A DNA stretch of 64,000 nt from Rhodopseudomonas pseudopalustris (GTDB lineage: Bacteria; Pseudomonadota; Alphaproteobacteria; Rhizobiales; Xanthobacteraceae): contig NZ_FODT01000002.1 in assembly GCF_900110435.1 (NCBI RefSeq), positions 186,001-250,000 on the forward strand. Direction: 5' to 3'. Numbering within the stretch: the first letter of the stretch is position 1; each line of letters starts with the position of its first letter. The translations under genes were made by a program, and so were the position numbers. Of this stretch, positions 36,214 through 46,659 are shown one piece after another. A model generated the notes under the pieces. That model was not told the origin of the DNA. It saw only the letters and a program-made list of their open reading frames with translations, and ran no database searches.

Positions 36214-36558
36214 TCAATGCGTGGCGCTGGTCGAGAACGCGTTGACGATCACGACGCCGGTCAGGATGAAGCCGATGCCGATGATCGCGGCGAGATCGAG
36301 CGTCTGCCGGAACGCGATATAGCCGACCGTCGAAATCAGCACGATGCCGAGCCCGCTCCAGATCGCGTAGGCGATTCCGACCGGCATCGTCTTCAGCGCA
36401 TGTGACAGCAAATAGAACGACAGCACGTAGCAGACGGTGGTGCCGACGCTCGGCCATGGCTTGGTGAATTGCTGCGACTGCGCCAGCAGCGCGGTGCCGA
36501 TCGTCTCCAGCAAGATGGCGCAGCCGAGCGCGGCGTAGCTCACAGCGATCGGCGACAT
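36214..36558 (-). CDS. Small multidrug resistance (SMR/EmrE-like) transporter
   Basis: This 114-residue protein has four transmembrane helices. ALGCAILLETIGTALLAQSQQFTKPWP carries the essential membrane Glu of SMR proteins, and AYAIWSGLGIVLISTVGY is the second family motif. It would export quaternary cations by proton exchange, or guanidinium if of the Gdx subtype. The start at 36558 is chosen because the first helix begins there. It lies in an island between smc and dsbA. Confidence 0.9.
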   Translation of the reverse strand: MSPIAVSYAALGCAILLETIGTALLAQSQQFTKPWPSVGTTVCYVLSFYLLSHALKTMPVGIAYAIWSGLGIVLISTVGYIAFRQTLDLAAIIGIGFILTGVVIVNAFSTSATH

Positions 36559-36631
36559 GTCGGGTTCAGACTTTGACAGCATCCCGCTCCGCGGCGTTCG
36601 GTGCGGTCCGCGGAGACGGGAGAGGGCGTGA

Positions 36632-37300
36632 TCAGCTCTTCAGCAGCGGGTCGATGCGCTTGGCGAATTCCTCCAGCGAGGTTTCGCCCTTCAGCATTTC
36701 GCCGTTGATGAAGAAGCTCGGGGTCGAGTTCACCTTCAGCACTTCGTTGGCGTATTTCTGGTCGGCGGCGATCTTGTCGAGGAGCGCCTGGTCCTTGAGG
36801 CAGGCTTCGACTTCCGCGCCGCTGAGGCCGGCCTGCTTGCCGATCCGCTTGAGCTGCTCGGTAGTGTCCTTCAGAACCCAGTCGGCCTGGCTCTTGAACA
36901 GCAGGTCGGTGACCGCGAGGTACTTCTGCGCGTCGTCCTTGGCGATGCAGCGCGTCAGCATCGAGCCGGCCGCGGCCTTGATGTCGAGCGGGAATTCGCG
37001 GAACACGTAGCGGACCTTGCCGGTGTCGATATAGGCCGCCTTCAGCTTCGGAAACACCTGCTCGTTGAAGGTCGCGCAATGCGAGCAGGTCAACGAGGCG
37101 TATTCGGTGATGGTGACGGCGGCGTCCTTGGGGCCGATCGCCATGTCCGGCAGCGACATCGGCTTGGCGACATCGGCGGCGGTCACGGCCTTGCCGCCCT
37201 GGGCCAAGGCGTCGTCGATCAGGCGGAACGGCGACACTCCGGCGAAGGCGGCGAGGCCGGTCAGCGACAGGGCGGCAGTAAAGGTGCGGCGCGTGATCAT
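36632..37300 (-). CDS. DsbA-family periplasmic thiol oxidoreductase
   Basis: This 222-residue exported protein starts MITRRTFTAALSLTGLAAFAG, a signal with a Tat-like twin arginine. The thioredoxin domain has the active site TCSHCATFNE (CSHC) and the cis-proline segment NSTPSFFING. It belongs to the DsbA/BdbD group (DSBA-like thioredoxin) that introduces disulfides in the periplasm. It lies between DUF721 and smc, a common order in related genomes. Confidence 0.9.
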   Translation of the reverse strand: MITRRTFTAALSLTGLAAFAGVSPFRLIDDALAQGGKAVTAADVAKPMSLPDMAIGPKDAAVTITEYASLTCSHCATFNEQVFPKLKAAYIDTGKVRYVFREFPLDIKAAAGSMLTRCIAKDDAQKYLAVTDLLFKSQADWVLKDTTEQLKRIGKQAGLSGAEVEACLKDQALLDKIAADQKYANEVLKVNSTPSFFINGEMLKGETSLEEFAKRIDPLLKS

Positions 37301-37438
37301 CAGCGAGGTGCTCCAACGCGGCGGTCGCGCCGCTCAGGCGAGGGTCAGCGGCGCGTCCGCCGCATAATGTCGTCGTTCGCTAGCTTGAAACCGCAATTGT
37401 GGCAATGCCGGGCCGAAACAGCGCCGCCGGCTTCAGCC

Positions 37439-37936
37439 TCAATTCCGCTTGATCGTGGCACCGAGCCGGGCCAGCGCGTTGCGCAGGCTGTCGTCCTCGA
37501 CGGCATCGAGGCTGGCGGCGAGTTTGGCCACGGCAGCTTCATCCGGCGGCTTCGGCGCGGGCTTGCGCGGCCGGCGCGACAGCGGCGCCTGGCGCAGCGC
37601 CAGCCGGCCGACCGCATTCCAGCCGAAGAACCGGTTCACCCGCTGCAGGATCTGGTCGGAGGAATGCTGGATCTCCAGCGCCATCGGCCCTTCGACCCGC
37701 AGCACCAGCGTCGCCGGCTCCTGCGGCTGGCCCTCGACCGGACGCGGCCATTGCATCTTCAACGGCTCGCAATGCGCGGCGATCTGCGCGCCGGCGATCT
37801 CCGGCCAGCGGGTGACGAGTTCCCGCGCGGCAAAGCCCTGCTTGGCGAACGCCTCGTTGAGCGTCGCGCCGAGCAGGCCCGCCAGCGGTTTGGCGCTGAT
37901 CGGGCCGGGCTTGTAGATGGGACCGGGCTTGCTCAT
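37439..37936 (-). CDS. DUF721 (DciA-like) protein
   Basis: This protein of about 165 residues has the DUF721 core (GATLNEAFAKQGFAARELVTRWPEIAGAQIAAHCEPLKMQWP, then LVLRVEGPMALEIQHSSDQILQRVNRFFGW). Proteins of this family include DciA, a bacterial helicase loader; the role of the alphaproteobacterial form is inferred. A longer start at 37966 is possible; that ATG would share bases with the ATG of mutY at 37965 on the other strand. Confidence 0.82.
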   Translation of the reverse strand: MSKPGPIYKPGPISAKPLAGLLGATLNEAFAKQGFAARELVTRWPEIAGAQIAAHCEPLKMQWPRPVEGQPQEPATLVLRVEGPMALEIQHSSDQILQRVNRFFGWNAVGRLALRQAPLSRRPRKPAPKPPDEAAVAKLAASLDAVEDDSLRNALARLGATIKRN

Positions 37937-37955
37937 GGGAGGATGCTTTGCGACG

Positions 37956-39086
37956 ATGAGAGCCATGAGTCTAGCAGGCGCGGCGCCGCGGCGGAAACAA
38001 TCCCCGGTCATCACAGCAAGCGAACCCACCGGCCCCGATCGCGGGGAGCGGCCGGCGGCGCTGCTCGCCTGGTATGATCGCCACCGCCGCATTCTGCCCT
38101 GGCGGCCGCCCGCCGGCGTCCCGGCCGACCCATATGCGGTGTGGCTGTCGGAAATCATGCTGCAGCAAACCACCGTCCGCGCGGTCGGGCCGTATTTCGA
38201 GAAGTTCATGGCGCGCTGGCCGAGCGTGAAGGCGCTGGGCGCGGCCTCGCTCGACGACGTGCTGCGGATGTGGGCCGGGCTCGGCTATTACTCGCGCGCC
38301 CGCAATCTGCACGCTTGCGCGGTCGCGGTGACACGCAACCATGGCGGCGCGTTTCCGGACACCGAACAAGGCCTGCGCGCGCTGCCGGGCGTTGGTCCCT
38401 ATACGGCGGCGGCGATCGCGGCGATCGCTTTCGGCCGCCAGACCATGCCGGTCGACGGCAATATCGAGCGCGTGGTGTCACGGCTCCATGCGGTCGAGGA
38501 GGAATTGCCGAAGGCGAAGCCGCGCATTCAAGAACTCGCGGCGACGCTGCTCGGACCAGAGCGTGCCGGCGACAGCGCGCAGGCGCTGATGGATCTCGGC
38601 GCCACCATCTGTACGCCGAAGAAGCCGGCCTGCGCGCTATGCCCTTTCAACGACGGCTGCGTCGCGCGGCTGCGCGGCGACGCCGAGACGTTTCCGCGAA
38701 AAGCGCCGAAGAAGACCGGTGCGCTGCGCCGCGGCGCCGCCTTCGTGGTGACGCGCGGCGATCAGCTGCTGCTCCGCAGCCGCGCGGCGAAAGGCCTGCT
38801 CGGCGGCATGACCGAAGTGCCGAATTCCGACTGGCTCGCCGATCAGGACGATGCTGTCGCGCGCGCGCAGGCGCCGGCTCTGAAAGGCGTCACGCGCTGG
38901 CAGCGCAAGGCGGGCGTCGTCACCCACGTGTTCACGCACTTCCCGCTGGAGTTGGTAGTCTACACCACGCAGGCGCCGGCCGGAACGCGCGCGCCGGCGG
39001 GGATGCGTTGGGCAGAGGTCGCGACGCTCGCCGACGAAGCCCTGCCCAATCTGATGCGCAAGGTGATCGCCCATGCGCTGGACTAA
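37956..39086 (+). CDS. mutY: MutY, A/G-specific adenine DNA glycosylase
   Basis: This protein of about 376 residues removes adenine mispaired with 8-oxoG. It has the helix-hairpin-helix segment ALPGVGPYTAAAIAAIAFG with the catalytic Asp in PVDGNIERV, and the [4Fe-4S] loop CTPKKPACALCPFNDGC (C-x6-C-x2-C-x5-C). A C-terminal NUDIX-like domain recognises 8-oxoG (from about residue 250). ATG 37965 is an alternative start. It diverges from DUF721 with practically no gap. Confidence 0.95.
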   Translation: MRAMSLAGAAPRRKQSPVITASEPTGPDRGERPAALLAWYDRHRRILPWRPPAGVPADPYAVWLSEIMLQQTTVRAVGPYFEKFMARWPSVKALGAASLDDVLRMWAGLGYYSRARNLHACAVAVTRNHGGAFPDTEQGLRALPGVGPYTAAAIAAIAFGRQTMPVDGNIERVVSRLHAVEEELPKAKPRIQELAATLLGPERAGDSAQALMDLGATICTPKKPACALCPFNDGCVARLRGDAETFPRKAPKKTGALRRGAAFVVTRGDQLLLRSRAAKGLLGGMTEVPNSDWLADQDDAVARAQAPALKGVTRWQRKAGVVTHVFTHFPLELVVYTTQAPAGTRAPAGMRWAEVATLADEALPNLMRKVIAHALD

Positions 39087-39150
39087 TCCCCGGTTTTTGA
39101 TTCCGTAGTATCACGGGGGACCAGCTTTGAGCGGTTCCGGCGGAGATCAT

Positions 39151-39165
39151 TTAAGTCAAACTTAA
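39151..39165. promoter_or_regulatory. Full CtrA-type box upstream of the PAS/MCP pair
   Basis: TTAA-GTCAAAC-TTAA matches the CtrA consensus TTAA-N7-TTAA perfectly, 48 bp upstream of the PAS gene start. A second TTAAGTCAA half-like copy follows at about 39190. CtrA controls motility and chemotaxis in many alphaproteobacteria. Confidence 0.65.
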
Positions 39166-39213
39166 TTGGGCCGATCCTAACGACATTGTTAAGTCAACCG
39201 TCTGGGACAAGCG

Positions 39214-39750
39214 ATGGCCTCAAAAATTCTTCCTACCGGCAAGGAAGTCATCTTTCCCGCGAGGGAACTGATCGTCTCGAAAACCGACCTCAAGGGGCGC
39301 ATCACCTACGCCAACCGGACGTTCTGCCGGATCGCCGGCTACACCGAAGCCGAGCTGCTCGGCCAGCCGCACAGCATCATCCGCCACCCCGATATGCCGC
39401 GCGCGGTGTTCCGTCTGATCTGGGAGACGATCGCCGCCGGCCAGGAAATCTTCGGCTACGTGACGAACATGGCGCGATCCGGCGACCACTACTGGGTGTT
39501 CGCGCATGTTACGCCGTCGTTCGACAATAGCGGCAAGATCATCGGCTATCATTCCAACCGCCGCGCGCCGGATCGCGGCGTGATCGAAACTGCGATCGTC
39601 CCGCTTTATGCCGAGGTGCTACGGATCGAGCAGAGCCACGCCAACGGCAAGGATGCGGTCGAGGCCGGATACCAGGCGCTGGTGGATTTCGTCGCTTCCA
39701 AGAAGGTCAGCTATGACGAACTTATGTTCGCTCTCCAAAGCGCAGCTTAA
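39214..39750 (+). CDS. Aer-like stand-alone PAS domain protein
   Basis: This 178-residue protein is one PAS domain followed by a helical tail. [44 protein letters not shown] and [17 protein letters not shown] match the FAD-binding PAS of aerotaxis receptor Aer. No membrane segment is present. Its 3' end overlaps the following chemoreceptor gene by 38 bases, and the two may work together as a split Aer. Confidence 0.85.
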   Translation: MASKILPTGKEVIFPARELIVSKTDLKGRITYANRTFCRIAGYTEAELLGQPHSIIRHPDMPRAVFRLIWETIAAGQEIFGYVTNMARSGDHYWVFAHVTPSFDNSGKIIGYHSNRRAPDRGVIETAIVPLYAEVLRIEQSHANGKDAVEAGYQALVDFVASKKVSYDELMFALQSAA

Positions 39751-41035
39751 TCTCGCCGTCATCATCGTCGCCTCCACGATCGCGCTGGCGCTCGCGGTGA
39801 TGGAGTATCGCGTCGCGGCGCTGACGATCCAGTCAGTCGCGATCGTGGCGACGGCTCTCGCGCTGTATCGCATGGTCCAGACGACGCGGCTGATCCAGTC
39901 GGCGCGTGACGTCTGCCAGCGCATTGCCGCCGGCGACTTCGAGGCGCGAATCCTCGAGATTCCCGACAATGGCCGCACCGGCGATCTGTTGCGGGCGATC
40001 AACGACGCGATCGACGGCTGCGACGCTTTCGTGCGCGAGGCCACCGCGGCGATGAATGCCGTGCAGCAGCGCCGCTATTTCCGCCGGATCCTGCCGGGCG
40101 GCCTGCATGGCGCGTTGCTGCGCGGCACCACCACCATCAATGGCGCGACCGAAAGCATCGAGGCGCGGATCCGCAGTTTCGAGCAGCATGCGGCGCGGCT
40201 CGAGGGCGCGGTGAGCAACGTGGTCGGCTCCCTCGACAAGGATTCGAGCGGGATGCGCGACACCGCGGGCAATCTGGCCAACGGCGCATCGACCACCCGC
40301 CAGAGCCTCACCGCGGTCGCGGCGGCTTCCGAACAGGCCAGCGGCAACATGCGATCGGTCGCGAGCGCCACGGCCGGATTGTCGTCCAGCGCCCGCGCCG
40401 TCGGCGTCGACATCGGACGGTCGTCCGAAATCGTCAGCCGTGCTGTGGCGAGGGTGTCGGAAGCATCTTCCAACGTCGCCGAACTGCGCGAGGTCGCCGA
40501 TCGCATCAGTCAGGTCGTCAGGTCGATCGAGGTGATCGCTCGCCAGACCAATCTGCTGGCGCTCAACGCCACAATCGAGGCGGCGCGCGCCGGCGAGGCA
40601 GGCCGCGGCTTCGCCGTGGTCGCCCACGAGGTCAAGTCGCTCGCCGAACAGACGGCGCAGTTCACCGGTGAGATCGAAGCGCAGGTCGACCACGTTCACG
40701 GCGCTGCGGACGCGGTGAGCAAGTCTATCGGCGAAATTGGCGCTGTGATGACGGAAGTCGTCGGCATCACTGGAACCGTCGCCGAAGCCGTCGAGGCGCA
40801 GTCGGTGGCGACCGCACAGATCGCGCAGAATATCGAACAGGCTTTCACCGTGGTCAGTGAGATCACGAGCAGCATCCAGACGGTCACCGCCACCGCGCGC
40901 GAGACCGAGACCTACGCCGCTGCGACGATGACGACGTCCGGTCATCTGGCGTCGCAATCGGAAGTGCTTGCGCACCAGATCCGCGACTATCTCGACCAGG
41001 TGCGCAAGGATCTTGTGGAACAGAACGCGGCCTGA
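39713..41035 (+). CDS. Methyl-accepting chemotaxis protein without periplasmic domain
   Basis: This 440-residue receptor has two close hydrophobic helices (about residues 10-30 and 37-52) with hardly any periplasmic loop. A HAMP-like stretch and a long coiled signalling domain follow, including the hairpin tip [40 protein letters not shown]. Without a ligand domain it likely takes input from the PAS protein encoded just before, with which it overlaps by 38 bases. I chose ATG 39713, from which the first helix begins. Confidence 0.88.
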   Translation: MTNLCSLSKAQLNLAVIIVASTIALALAVMEYRVAALTIQSVAIVATALALYRMVQTTRLIQSARDVCQRIAAGDFEARILEIPDNGRTGDLLRAINDAIDGCDAFVREATAAMNAVQQRRYFRRILPGGLHGALLRGTTTINGATESIEARIRSFEQHAARLEGAVSNVVGSLDKDSSGMRDTAGNLANGASTTRQSLTAVAAASEQASGNMRSVASATAGLSSSARAVGVDIGRSSEIVSRAVARVSEASSNVAELREVADRISQVVRSIEVIARQTNLLALNATIEAARAGEAGRGFAVVAHEVKSLAEQTAQFTGEIEAQVDHVHGAADAVSKSIGEIGAVMTEVVGITGTVAEAVEAQSVATAQIAQNIEQAFTVVSEITSSIQTVTATARETETYAAATMTTSGHLASQSEVLAHQIRDYLDQVRKDLVEQNAA

Positions 41036-41126
41036 CAGCAACGCGCCGGGTGACGTCGCAACCAAAAAGATCGGGAGCGCGCGGTCGAATGCCGAGCGAC
41101 GGCGTCGGTGTTTTAGCGAGCAGCCA

Positions 41127-42279
<1,153 letters not shown>

Positions 42280-42620
42280 ATGTGACGCCGTCGGAGACGC
42301 GGGACTAAACAACCGACTGGCGATACATTGCCCCGTCAAAGTAAAAATCGACTTAATTGAAATCGGCTTCGTTGACTTTGGAACGACTACATCCTGCGAT
42401 TGTTTTCCCGGTCGCCTGCCGACCCCAATCGAGGGATCGATTTTGCATGTCGTTTCAAAGGCCCGACGGCGTTGGCGCGGCTGCAAATGGCGATAGGACG
42501 GACGTTTGACGTCCGCACTAGGCAATATTTGCCGGGCAGGTTAATTCTGTTTGTCGCGGACTTGTTGATTCCGGCCGCATGGTGCGGACGGCCCGCCGTC
42601 GTGAACCCGAGGAAAAGCTG
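42280..42620. other. Divergent promoter region between ccrM and ypfJ-like gene
   Basis: Apart from the CtrA-like box I see no gene or strong repeat in these 341 bp. It should contain promoters in both directions. An AGGAAAA ribosome site lies next to the metallopeptidase start. Confidence 0.45.
42342..42356 (-). promoter_or_regulatory. CtrA-like box upstream of ccrM
   Basis: On the - strand this reads TTAA-GTCGATT-TTTA, one mismatch from TTAA-N7-TTAA, about 82 bp upstream of the ccrM start. CtrA activates ccrM in Caulobacter. Confidence 0.45.
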
Positions 42621-43538
42621 ATGCGTGACGATGATTTCCGTCGCAGCGACAACATTGACGACCGGCGTGAAGGCGGCGGGGGCGGCGGCGGCGGCTTCGG
42701 ATTTCCGATGGGCGGCGGCGGCCTCGGCATCGGCACCATCGTCGTCCTCGGCCTGGTCGGATGGGCGTTCGGGATCGACCCGCGCCTGCTGATCAGCGGC
42801 GCCGAAGTCCTGACCGGCGGTGCGCCGACTCAACAGAGCGAGCGGGCGTCCCCCGGCAAGCAGGGCGCACCGACCGACGAAATGGGCAGCATGATTTCCG
42901 GCGTGCTCGGCGAGATCGACGATCGCTGGACCGAGATCTTCAAGGCCAACGGCCAGACCTATGTCGGGCCGAGGATCGTGCTGTTCCGCAATTCCACCAA
43001 TGGCGGCCGCTGCGGCATGGCGCAATCGGCGATGGGGCCGTTCTATTGCCCGCCGGACAAGCAGATCTACATCGACACCAATTTCTTCAAGCAGGTCGAG
43101 ACGCGCTTCAAAGGCTGTTCCGGCAGCGCCTGCCGATTTACCGCAGCCTACATCATCGCCCATGAGGCGGGGCATCACGTGCAGAACCTGCTGGGCATCC
43201 TGCCGCGTGTGACGCGGCTGCAGGAGCAGGCGGGCTCCAAGAGCGAGTCCAATGCGTTGCAGGTCCGCGTCGAATTGCAGGCCGACTGCCTGTCCGGCGT
43301 CTGGGTCAATCGCGAGCAGAAGAAGCGGCCGAACTTCCTCGAGGAAGGCGACATCGACGCGGCGCTGACCACGGCGAGCGCGATCGGCGACGACACGCTG
43401 CAGCGCAAGGCGGGCCGGGAGGTCGTGCCGGATTCCTTCACCCACGGTTCGGCCGAACAGCGCAAGCGCTGGTTCATGACCGGCTATCAGCAGGGCACCG
43501 TGCAGGCGTGCAACACGTTCGCAGCCGAGAAGCTGTAA
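42621..43538 (+). CDS. YpfJ-family neutral zinc metallopeptidase
   Basis: This 305-residue protein has a Gly-rich N-terminal stretch (GGGGGGGGFGFPMGGGG), one hydrophobic helix (about residues 35-50) and a metallopeptidase domain. The zinc motif is IIAHEAGHHVQ (HExxH), with QADCLSGVW downstream as a further ligand region. It belongs to the YpfJ/zinc-metallopeptidase family, predicted membrane-anchored; function unknown. ATG 42621 has a GAGGAAA ribosome site. Confidence 0.88.
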   Translation: MRDDDFRRSDNIDDRREGGGGGGGGFGFPMGGGGLGIGTIVVLGLVGWAFGIDPRLLISGAEVLTGGAPTQQSERASPGKQGAPTDEMGSMISGVLGEIDDRWTEIFKANGQTYVGPRIVLFRNSTNGGRCGMAQSAMGPFYCPPDKQIYIDTNFFKQVETRFKGCSGSACRFTAAYIIAHEAGHHVQNLLGILPRVTRLQEQAGSKSESNALQVRVELQADCLSGVWVNREQKKRPNFLEEGDIDAALTTASAIGDDTLQRKAGREVVPDSFTHGSAEQRKRWFMTGYQQGTVQACNTFAAEKL

Positions 43539-43631
43539 GGCTCTCTTGCAGCGCCGTCATCCTGGGCGCTGGCCTGCAGGGCGGGCCTCGCAGGATGACG
43601 ATCATTGCGCCAATTGCGCAGCAGGGACTTC

Positions 43632-44183
43632 ATGATGGCTTCCGTCGAACAACCGAAAACGTTCATCCCGCTCAACATCGCGGTGCTGACGGTCTCCGAT
43701 ACCCGCGCGCTCGGCGATGACAAATCCGGCGCCACTCTGGTCGACCGGCTGACCACGGCCGGACACCGTCTCGCGTCGCGCGAGATCGTGCCCGATGACA
43801 TCGAGGCGATTCGTGCGGTGGTGCGGCGCTGGATTGCAGATCCCGGCATCGACGCGATCATCACGACCGGCGGCACCGGCTTCACCGGCCGCGACGTCAC
43901 GCCCGAGGCGATCGAGCCGCTGTTCGAGAAGCGGATGGACGGCTTCTCGATCGTCTTTCAAATGATGAGCTACGGCAAGATCGGCACTTCGACGATCCAG
44001 AGCCGCGCCACCGCCGGCGTCGCAGGCGCGACCTACATCTTCTGCCTGCCCGGTTCGCCCGGCGCCTGCCGCGACGGCTGGGACGGCATTCTCGCCGCCC
44101 AGCTCGATTACCGCACCCGGCCGTGCAATTTCGTCGAGATCATGCCCCGGCTCGACGAGCATCTGCGCCGCGACAAGGCTTAA
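43632..44183 (+). CDS. moaB: MoaB, molybdenum cofactor biosynthesis protein
   Basis: This 183-residue protein of the MogA/MoaB family has NIAVLTVSDTRALGDDKSG, IITTGGTGFTGRDVTPEAI and CLPGSPGACRDGWDGIL. It binds molybdopterin and probably adenylylates it before molybdenum insertion. Two adjacent ATGs (43632, 43635) are equally possible. It lies alone, not in a moa operon. Confidence 0.9.
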   Translation: MMASVEQPKTFIPLNIAVLTVSDTRALGDDKSGATLVDRLTTAGHRLASREIVPDDIEAIRAVVRRWIADPGIDAIITTGGTGFTGRDVTPEAIEPLFEKRMDGFSIVFQMMSYGKIGTSTIQSRATAGVAGATYIFCLPGSPGACRDGWDGILAAQLDYRTRPCNFVEIMPRLDEHLRRDKA

Positions 44184-44295
44184 GCCTTGCGCATGGGCGA
44201 TCAGCCGCGCCGCGCCTTGACAGCCACGCCCCCTCGCGAAACCATCGCCCGATAAGGACAGCCGCGATCGTCACGCAGCGGCGAAGGAGGGGGCT

Positions 44296-45114
44296 TTGGG
44301 AGACATCGTTTCGCTGGAGCAATTGGCCGCGCAGGTGCGCGACGGCATGACGGTCGCGCTGTCGTCCGATCACGCCGGGGTCGCGATGGCCGCCACCGCC
44401 GCGATCCTCGCCAACCGCCCGAACAACCTGCATCTGGTATGCGTCCCGATCAGCGGTATCCAAGCCGACATGCTGATCGGCGAGGGGCTGGTCGGCACGC
44501 TCGAGACCAGCGCGGTGACGCTCGGCGAGGCCGGCGGCGCGCCGCGCTTCGCCGACGGCATCCGGAACCGCGCCTTCACGATGAAGGACGCGACCTGTCC
44601 GGCGATCCTTGCGGGCCTCGTCGCCGGGCAGAAGGGCGTGCCCTTCATGCCGATCCGCGGCATCATCGGCAGCGACCTGCTGAAATCGCGGCCGGACTGG
44701 AAGATCATCGACAATCCGTTCGCCGAGGACGACCCGATCGTCGTGGTGTCCGCGATCCGGCCCGACGTCGCGCTGTTTCACGCGCCCGAGGCCGACCGGT
44801 TCGGCAATGTGCGGATCGGCCGGCAGGCCGAGCTCGCCGCGATGGCCTATGCCGCCAAGACCACGCTGGTGACGGTCGAGCGCATCGTCGAGACCTCGTT
44901 GCTCGCCGATGAGCGCAGCGCCGCAGGCGTGCTCCCGGCGCTCTATGTCGGGGCGATCGCCGAGGCAAAAAACGGCGCATGGCCGCTCGGACTGGCCGGC
45001 GAATATGTCACCGACTCCGCCGAAGTCGCCCGCTACGCCAGGATGGCCCGCTCGGCCGAGGGCTTCGCGGCCTATATGAAAGGCTTCGCCCAGCGCTTCG
45101 AGGCGGTGGCATGA
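44296..45114 (+). CDS. CoA-transferase subunit A
   Basis: This 272-residue protein belongs to family I CoA transferases (GctA/IpdA-like): VRDGMTVALSSDHAGVAMAATAAILANRP at the start and the MKDATCPAILAGLVAGQKGVPFMPIRGIIGSDLL segment in the middle. It appears to use TTG 44296 after GAAGGAGG. It overlaps the partner subunit by four bases. The acyl group transferred is unknown; no pathway genes are nearby. Confidence 0.82.
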   Translation: MGDIVSLEQLAAQVRDGMTVALSSDHAGVAMAATAAILANRPNNLHLVCVPISGIQADMLIGEGLVGTLETSAVTLGEAGGAPRFADGIRNRAFTMKDATCPAILAGLVAGQKGVPFMPIRGIIGSDLLKSRPDWKIIDNPFAEDDPIVVVSAIRPDVALFHAPEADRFGNVRIGRQAELAAMAYAAKTTLVTVERIVETSLLADERSAAGVLPALYVGAIAEAKNGAWPLGLAGEYVTDSAEVARYARMARSAEGFAAYMKGFAQRFEAVA

Positions 45115-45863
45115 GCGCGAGGCCTGCGACATCGCGTGAAATCCTGATTGCGACCATCGCCGACCTGCTCGACGGCGTTCGCACCGTCGCGGTCGGCGCG
45201 TCGTCGCCGATCCCGGCCGCCGGCGCGATGCTGCTGCGCGCCCGCAACGAGCAGCGCGGCCGCGAGCGCGTGCGGGTGATCGTGCTCGGCTCGCGCGAGC
45301 ACAATTTCTTCACCAACGGTTCGTTCGAACTGTTCGACGCCACCGCGCAGGGGCGGATCGATGCGTTCTTTCTGGGCGGCGGCCAGATCGACGGCGAAGC
45401 CAACATCAATCTGGTCGGCACGGGTGACTATCCCACCAGCACCGTACGTTGGCCGGGCTCGTTCGGCTCGGCCTTCATGTACTATCTGATCCCGCGCGTG
45501 ATCCTGTTCCGCGAGGAGCATTCGCCGCGCGTGTTGGTCGACAAGGTCGATTTCGTCAGCGCGCCGGGATCGAGCGAAGCGATTCATCGCACCGGCGGTC
45601 CCCACGCGCTGCTCACGGGCCTCGCGCTGTTCGACTTCGACAAGGAGACGAAGCGGTTCCGGCTGCGCAGCGTGCATCGTGGCGGCTCGGCGGAAGACGT
45701 TCGCGCCAACACCGGCTTCGACTACGACGCGCCGGAAATCGTGCCGATCACCCCGGAGCCGGATGCGGAGACGCTGGCGCTGCTGCGCGGCCGCGTCACC
45801 GCCGAACTCGCCGAATGCTATCCGCAATTCGCTGAGACGCTGGTGGCCGATCGCGCCGCGTGA
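45111..45863 (+). CDS. CoA-transferase subunit B
   Basis: This 250-residue partner subunit has VRTVAVGASSPIPAAGAMLLRA at the start and DAFFLGGGQIDGEANINLVGTGDYP, a glutaconate/IpdB-like segment. It lacks the classic ENG active-site motif of acetate CoA transferase, and reads GQIDGEANIN, so the catalytic Glu may be that of GEAN. Overlap ATGA with subunit A shows an obligate pair. Confidence 0.82.
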   Translation: MSARPATSREILIATIADLLDGVRTVAVGASSPIPAAGAMLLRARNEQRGRERVRVIVLGSREHNFFTNGSFELFDATAQGRIDAFFLGGGQIDGEANINLVGTGDYPTSTVRWPGSFGSAFMYYLIPRVILFREEHSPRVLVDKVDFVSAPGSSEAIHRTGGPHALLTGLALFDFDKETKRFRLRSVHRGGSAEDVRANTGFDYDAPEIVPITPEPDAETLALLRGRVTAELAECYPQFAETLVADRAA

Positions 45864-45921
45864 CGTCGGATTGCATGGCGCGATCGCGCAAGAGCGGTCA
45901 GCGAAGTCCGACGGGGCGCCG

Positions 45922-46485
45922 TCAGACCAGCACGATCCGGCTGCGCAGCAGGGTCCGTGAGGAGCGGCCGAGCTGGCGCAGGAGTCGGCCTTCGGAGCGC
46001 TCGGGATCGTGACCGCCGAGGCGGTCGTAATGCTCGCGTGCGATCAGCAGGCCCTGATCCGCCTGCGGTCCCGCGATCTGTCGCAGCAAGGCGCTGAACG
46101 TTTCGCGCCAGCTCGGCTCCGCATAGGGCGAGCGCGCATAGCGGAAGATGCCGGCGCGCGGCCGGCCGCTGAGCGACACGCCCTGGATGAACTGCGCGGT
46201 TTCCTCGATCCACCCCGAATCCAGCACTGCCCCGGCATGGAGAAACATCAGCCATGGCGACCGCGATTGCTGCGCGCCGGCGGCGAGGGCTGCGGCGCGG
46301 CTGCCCTGCACCGCGAGAAAGCTGCAGCCGGCGACGTCGGCGACCCGTTCGATCACGCCGTCATCCTTGCGGTCCACCAACAGAACCTCGCGGACCACGC
46401 CCGCAGCCGCGCCGGGGACCAGCGCCGCCAAAGTGGCGACCGCGGTTCGCTCAACACCTTCAGTGGGAATGATGACGCTCAGCAT
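45922..46485 (-). CDS. Glycosyltransferase family 2-like protein
   Basis: This 187-residue protein starts MLSVIIPTEGVERTAVATLAAL, a GT-A fold. It carries LLVDRKDDGVIERVADVAGCSFLAV and SPWLMFLHAGAVLDSGWIEE in place of the usual DxD. It resembles short GT2 proteins of unknown acceptor. It may be cut back at the C-terminus relative to full GT2 enzymes, since it ends soon after LLIAREHYDRLGG. Confidence 0.75.
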   Translation of the reverse strand: MLSVIIPTEGVERTAVATLAALVPGAAAGVVREVLLVDRKDDGVIERVADVAGCSFLAVQGSRAAALAAGAQQSRSPWLMFLHAGAVLDSGWIEETAQFIQGVSLSGRPRAGIFRYARSPYAEPSWRETFSALLRQIAGPQADQGLLIAREHYDRLGGHDPERSEGRLLRQLGRSSRTLLRSRIVLV

Positions 46486-46659
46486 GTCCGCCGGATGACC
46501 TGTTGCGACAGTGCGGCGCACGCTTAGCACTTCGACGCGCCGAAATCAGCCCGGAATTGTGGCGTGCCCAAAAAGCGAGCGCGCAACAGCCGGGCTGCAA
46601 CATTGTGAGTTGCTGGATTATGTTCTTGCTTTGTTCCTGTGACTCGCTATCTTCGAGGC

